NCBI RefSeq assembly: GCF_003719335.1
Contig: NZ_RIAS01000013.1
Coordinates: 113,011-177,010, forward strand
Source: Paenibacillus amylolyticus
GTDB taxonomy: Bacteria > Bacillota > Bacilli > Paenibacillales > Paenibacillaceae
DNA: 64,000 bases
Reading direction: 5' to 3'
The notes beneath the pieces were generated by a model that worked only from the letters and a program-made list of their open reading frames with translations, made no database searches and was not told the DNA's origin. This document shows positions 60,897 to 64,000 of the stretch, in pieces; position 1 is the stretch's first letter, and each line of letters starts with the position of its first letter. Made by a program: the position numbers and the translations under genes.

Positions 60897-61504
60897 AGTC
60901 TGGAGTGGATACTGTTATCAATGATCTACGGATAGAATTGAACCATCTGTTAGACCTGAAAATACAAGATGAAGAGATTCGGTCGCTCTATGACACATAT
61001 CTTCAATTAGCAGGGGCATCCGAGGCTGAACTGGATCAGTTCGAGAAACAGTATGGGGTTCGCCTGCCCGTTGATTTCCGTGCTTTCTATCGCCATACGG
61101 ATGGCAGTGGTTATGGTCTGCATATGTTGTACCCGGGGGATATGGAGCAAGGCTCATGTAATCCGTTCTATCTGATGTCGCTAGATGAGATTGTGGAGAC
61201 CAAACAATATTTCTGTGATGTGGATGAGAAGCTGGAGGAGCATTACGGGGAAGAAGAAATTAGACAATTAGATCCTGAGATCAAACCGTATTTGTTCCAC
61301 AAATCATGGATTCCTTTTGCCACAATGGCTGGAGGTTCGCTCTACTTGCTGCTTGATTTTGATCCAGCAGAGGCAGGGACATATGGACAGATTATTATGT
61401 ATGTGCATGATCCAGACTTTGTTTATTACGTTACATCATCGTTTACGGAGCTTCTCCGGATGTCTAACCGCAATTTGAATCTAATGGATGAGATTGAATA
61501 CTAG
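60893..61504 (+). CDS. SMI1/KNR4 (SUKH) family protein, second copy
   Basis: This 203-residue protein has the canonical SUKH layout: ASEAELDQFEKQYGVRLPVD then FRAFYRHTDGSGYGLHMLYP, SWIPFATMAGGSLYLLLDFD and YYVTSSFTELLRM. It differs clearly from the copy at 58319, so it is not a recent duplicate. It is the last gene before the island terminator. Confidence 0.88.
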   Translation: MKSGVDTVINDLRIELNHLLDLKIQDEEIRSLYDTYLQLAGASEAELDQFEKQYGVRLPVDFRAFYRHTDGSGYGLHMLYPGDMEQGSCNPFYLMSLDEIVETKQYFCDVDEKLEEHYGEEEIRQLDPEIKPYLFHKSWIPFATMAGGSLYLLLDFDPAEAGTYGQIIMYVHDPDFVYYVTSSFTELLRMSNRNLNLMDEIEY

Positions 61505-61550
61505 GGCCCTAAATATTCGTTGTAAACCACGATGGATATAAAAAGTTGAA

Positions 61551-61597
61551 ATAGCCAAAGGCAGGAGCTGTTGAAGCAGTTCCTGCCTTTTGGCTAA
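61551..61597 (+). terminator. Strong hairpin ending the accessory island
   Basis: TAGCCAAAGGCAGGAGCTG pairs with CAGTTCCTGCC and TTTTGGCTA. The long stem also contains T-runs on both strands and may serve the convergent gene at 61617. Confidence 0.75.
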
Positions 61598-61616
61598 AAC
61601 GTAAATCCTTCAAGTT

Positions 61617-61937
61617 CTACCACTGGAAAAAACGGTGACCATGAAATCCGCCGGGACCTCCAGGCCCACCGGGTCCGCCCGGTCCGCCGTGGCCCCCGTG
61701 CCCCCCTGGACCGCCGCCGTGCGGGCCTCCCGGATATCCCGGATAATGTCCTGGATAACCGCCGTGCCACCATGGTCCAAGCCCCCCTATGGGAAAAGGA
61801 AAAGGAACCACGGGTGGATAAGGATAGGGGTACGGATAAGGGTAAGGTGGTGGTGGGGGAGGTGGCGGATAATAAGGATAAGGATAAGGATAGCCTACAG
61901 GTTGCTGGGTTGATGTGGAACCTGGAACATATGACAT
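61617..61937 (-). CDS. Pro/Gly/Tyr/His-rich low-complexity protein, possible spore-coat protein
   Basis: GGAGG lies 8 bp before ATG 61937 (106 residues). After a short head come YP repeats and a run of eight Pro, followed by GGPGGHGG-type repeats rich in Gly and His, ending HRFFQW. Such compositions are typical of cross-linked spore-coat or exosporium proteins in bacilli. It is divergent from a cupin gene with Pro/Asn/Gln repeats. The assignment rests on composition only. Confidence 0.65.
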   Translation of the reverse strand: MSYVPGSTSTQQPVGYPYPYPYYPPPPPPPPYPYPYPYPYPPVVPFPFPIGGLGPWWHGGYPGHYPGYPGGPHGGGPGGHGGHGGPGGPGGPGGPGGFHGHRFFQW

Positions 61938-62104
61938 ATCACAAGCCTCCAATGTATGGATTGATGATATCAGCCTATGCAGATTCGTCGCTCGCTGACA
62001 CAGCGACTTAGTCCAGTCGAAATGGGCTCACCGATCTAGGCGCTGGGCATACGCTGAGGTATAGGGTCTAACCTAAACCGAGAGAGAAGGGCAGGCGTTT
62101 TATT

Positions 62105-62959
62105 TTGGCAACCTCGTACATGGATTTCACTTTACCGACTACACAGTTTACGTATGATCTGAGCAAAAATCCGCTATTCAAGAAAGATGAGCACAATTAC
62201 ATCAATGCACTTTCGGTAAAACAGCTCAACACGTTGGGCAACACCTCTTTATTGGATATTTTTCTAAGTGCAGGCAATGTCGTTGAACCTCACATTCATC
62301 AAAACGCAACTGAGCTGGTTTATTGCATCAGCGGTGCGGCCGTTGTTTCCCTTATTAACCCGTTCACGAATGAACTGCTTCATTTCCCGCTTACACCAGG
62401 GCAAACCGCTAATGTACCGCAAGGATGGTGGCACTATGAAGTGGCAACGGCAGATCACACACATCTGCTCGCGATCTTTGATGCACCTGTGCCTGAAGCG
62501 ATCTTCGGCTCTGATATTTTGCGGCTGACGCCTGCGAATGTGCTGGCTCACACCTATTGTCTGGATGTACACAAAGTACAGGAAGCCTTGGCTCCAATTC
62601 AGAAAACGGTGATTATCGGCCCGCCAAAAGATTGTAAAACGCAGGTTGCTCCGACATCCAACCATATGCCTAATGTAGGACCAAACATCCAACCAAACAT
62701 CCAACCAGTTAATATCCCACCTAGCATCAAGACGAATATTGAACCAAAGATCGAACCTAGTGCTCAACCGAATATGCAACCGAACTTACAGCCTAATATA
62801 CAAGCCAACATGCAACCGAATATCCAACCTGATATGCCTCCATTTGTAAATCGTCTTCCACATTGGGGTACTTGGGTAGATCCACGTATTATCCACGAAC
62901 CAGGTTGCCCATACTATAGCGAACTCCCGGTACAATTAAACTCGGATGATCAGGTGTAA
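62105..62959 (+). CDS. Cupin-domain protein with a tetrapeptide-repeat region
   Basis: The TTG start at 62105 follows AGAAGGGCAGG. The 284-residue protein has an N-terminal cupin (LSAGNVVEPHIHQNATELVY, CISGAAVVSLIN, VPQGWWHYEVATADHTHLLA) resembling oxalate-decarboxylase-type barrels, with His/His/Glu and a second His for metal. About 60 residues of degenerate QPNI/QPNM tetrapeptides (62670-62845) follow, then a short WVDPRIIHEPGCPYY end. The repeat suggests a structural surface protein rather than a soluble enzyme. Confidence 0.8.
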   Translation: MATSYMDFTLPTTQFTYDLSKNPLFKKDEHNYINALSVKQLNTLGNTSLLDIFLSAGNVVEPHIHQNATELVYCISGAAVVSLINPFTNELLHFPLTPGQTANVPQGWWHYEVATADHTHLLAIFDAPVPEAIFGSDILRLTPANVLAHTYCLDVHKVQEALAPIQKTVIIGPPKDCKTQVAPTSNHMPNVGPNIQPNIQPVNIPPSIKTNIEPKIEPSAQPNMQPNLQPNIQANMQPNIQPDMPPFVNRLPHWGTWVDPRIIHEPGCPYYSELPVQLNSDDQV

Positions 62960-62997
62960 ATTAAATTGAATAAGACTCCCCTATGTATTCCTGGTTA

Positions 62998-63026
62998 AGG
63001 GCGTTCAACTCCGAGCGCCTTTTTTG
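62998..63026 (+). terminator. Terminator after the cupin-repeat gene
   Basis: GGGCGTTC pairs with GAGCGCC around AACTCC, followed by six T residues. Confidence 0.88.
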
Positions 63027-63124
63027 TTTTTTATCATTTTCCCTCACGAGATGTCACAAACTTCATGCGTTATTTGTCTTCAGTATGTAGACCAAATGAG
63101 ATCAGAAGATGGAGGAGAATGAAT

Positions 63125-63571
63125 ATGAATTTACGTATGAACTACAGAGCGGCAAACCCTGGTGCTTTCAAAGCTATGATGGCGATGGAGCAACATGTAT
63201 CCGGGCAATTTGAGGATAAGGTGTTATATGAGTTGTTGAAAATCCGTGTGTCTCAGATCAATGGCTGTGCCTTTTGTATGGACATGCATGCTAAAGACTT
63301 GATGAAGCTTGGCAATTATGGAGAGCATATTCTTTTGTTAAGTGTGTGGCGTGAAGTGCCTATATTTACGGAAAAACAACGTGTTATGCTTGAGATGGCC
63401 GAGGTTGTGACGCGAATTTCGGAGCATGGGGTTCCGCTTGAGCTATATAATAAAGTTCGTGAACACTACAGCGAAACTGAAATCGTTAACCTGATTATGG
63501 CAATCAACTTGATTAATAGTTGGAACCGCATAGCCATTACGACAGGCATGTACCCGGGTTGTTTTAACTAA
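63125..63571 (+). CDS. Carboxymuconolactone decarboxylase/AhpD-like protein
   Basis: GGAGGAG (63111-63117) is 7 bp before ATG 63125 (148 residues). The CMD fold with the AhpD redox signature NGCAFCMDMHAKDLMKLG (CxxC and downstream His) is clear. These proteins reduce hydroperoxides through the CxxC pair. An ECF sigma factor gene follows 55 bp later, a pairing seen repeatedly in actinobacteria and bacilli. Confidence 0.9.
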   Translation: MNLRMNYRAANPGAFKAMMAMEQHVSGQFEDKVLYELLKIRVSQINGCAFCMDMHAKDLMKLGNYGEHILLLSVWREVPIFTEKQRVMLEMAEVVTRISEHGVPLELYNKVREHYSETEIVNLIMAINLINSWNRIAITTGMYPGCFN

Positions 63572-63626
63572 AACGATAAACGAGAAAAATAAATGCTAAA
63601 CAAACCAAGCCAGAGGAGGCGATCCT

Positions 63627-64000
63627 ATGCAGTCGAATCTTAATTCTGATTTTAATCAACAAAAAAATATACCGGAACCGTCTTCTCTGGATGTTGGTGC
63701 GTTATATATACAGTATAAAAATTATGCTTTCTCCATCGCCTATCGTATGCTCGGCAGTGTGACGGAGGCGGAAGATATCGTTCAGGACTGCTTTGCAGGA
63801 CTTCAGATGATGACGAATGAGCATATCCATCAACCGAAGTCTTACATCGGGAAAATCATTGTGAACCGCGGTTTGAATCTGTTAAATTCTGCTCGTAACC
63901 AGAGGGAACATTATGTCGGGGAATGGCTTCCTGAGCCGATGGGTGTTAATGATTGGGTAAACGTGCCAGAAGATACAGTACAGCAAAAAGAAATGATCTC
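63627..64000 (+). CDS. ECF-type RNA polymerase sigma factor, 3' end outside window
   Basis: AGAGGAGG lies 7 bp before ATG 63627. The frame stays open to the window edge (124 codons). Region 2 is present: YKNYAFSIAYRMLGSVTEAE then DIVQDCFAGLQ, typical of sigma-70 family ECF factors. Region 4 and any C-terminal SnoaL-like extension (as in SigJ/ECF41) would lie beyond the edge. It is probably co-transcribed with the AhpD-like gene. Confidence 0.88.
   Translation, partial: MQSNLNSDFNQQKNIPEPSSLDVGALYIQYKNYAFSIAYRMLGSVTEAEDIVQDCFAGLQMMTNEHIHQPKSYIGKIIVNRGLNLLNSARNQREHYVGEWLPEPMGVNDWVNVPEDTVQQKEMI

Noticed and set aside
1..64000. tRNA/rRNA genes, insertion sequences, prophage, CRISPR arrays
   Set aside because: No cloverleaf, transposase, integrase, phage structural gene or regularly spaced repeat was seen; the low-complexity tail at 62670-62845 is protein repeat, not CRISPR.

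Overview
The window reads as a chromosomal stretch of a low- to mid-GC, spore-forming Firmicute, most likely Paenibacillus or a close relative. Pointers are strong AGGAGG-type ribosome sites, frequent TTG and GTG starts, a parE-parC pair, an S-layer-anchored galactanase with SLH repeats, a B. subtilis-like nar/ywiC neighbourhood and FeuA/Btr-like iron uptake. This is inference from gene content, not from a marker gene. I see no tRNA, rRNA, insertion sequence, prophage or CRISPR array.

Layout. 1-3.4 kb: iron uptake (AraC/Btr-like regulator entering from the left edge, siderophore-binding lipoprotein behind a Fur box, ferredoxin-NADP reductase). 3.6-9.4 kb: purT-acetyltransferase, a CAP-domain exoprotein, and an SGNH hydrolase-ABC exporter operon. 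9.5-13.9 kb: topoisomerase IV (parE-parC). 14.1-20.1 kb: three small regulators, a four-module sulfur-transfer fusion protein (CoA-disulfide reductase, rhodanese, TusA, DsrE2) under an ArsR repressor, and a MarR-EmrB drug exporter pair. 20.2-27.5 kb: alkyltransferase-like protein, RNA pseudouridine synthase and methyltransferase, a Fur-controlled flavodoxin operon, an HpaB-like hydroxylase with its own Fur box, a 50-residue DUF1540 protein and a lone AAA ATPase. 27.6-37.9 kb: two-component system divergent from a YceI protein, a 1457-residue SLH-anchored GH53 galactanase, and an SPFH/NAD-kinase-like operon.

38-56 kb is a coherent anaerobic nitrogen-oxide region. moaA-narGHJI-narK (narK carries a C-terminal PAS domain) diverges from a five-gene operon of two DUF2249 proteins, an orphan, a heme-copper-oxidase-like membrane protein and a DUF59 protein. 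Nearby are a cupin gene, two different Crp/Fnr regulators, ywiC, a ZIP transporter, a YlbF-family protein with a Cys-rich tail, and a copper nitrite reductase (nirK). Four promoters here (cupin, DUF2249 operon, moaA-nar, ylbF-like) have a Crp/Fnr palindrome centred 41.5 bp from the start inferred from a plausible -10. One palindrome is TTGAT-N4-ATCAA and the rest are TGTGA-N6-TCACA type. The two regulators have recognition helices that fit these two site classes. I regard this as the most interesting system in the window: nitrite reduction to NO is encoded, no recognisable NO reductase is present here, and an uncharacterised co-regulated operon sits beside it.

56.4-61.5 kb is a run of seven same-strand accessory genes with two SUKH (SMI1/KNR4) proteins and a double zinc ribbon, resembling a toxin-immunity island without a visible toxin. 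61.6-64 kb holds a Gly/Pro/Tyr-rich protein divergent from a cupin with tetrapeptide repeats (both possibly spore-surface), then an AhpD-like protein and an ECF sigma factor cut by the right edge.
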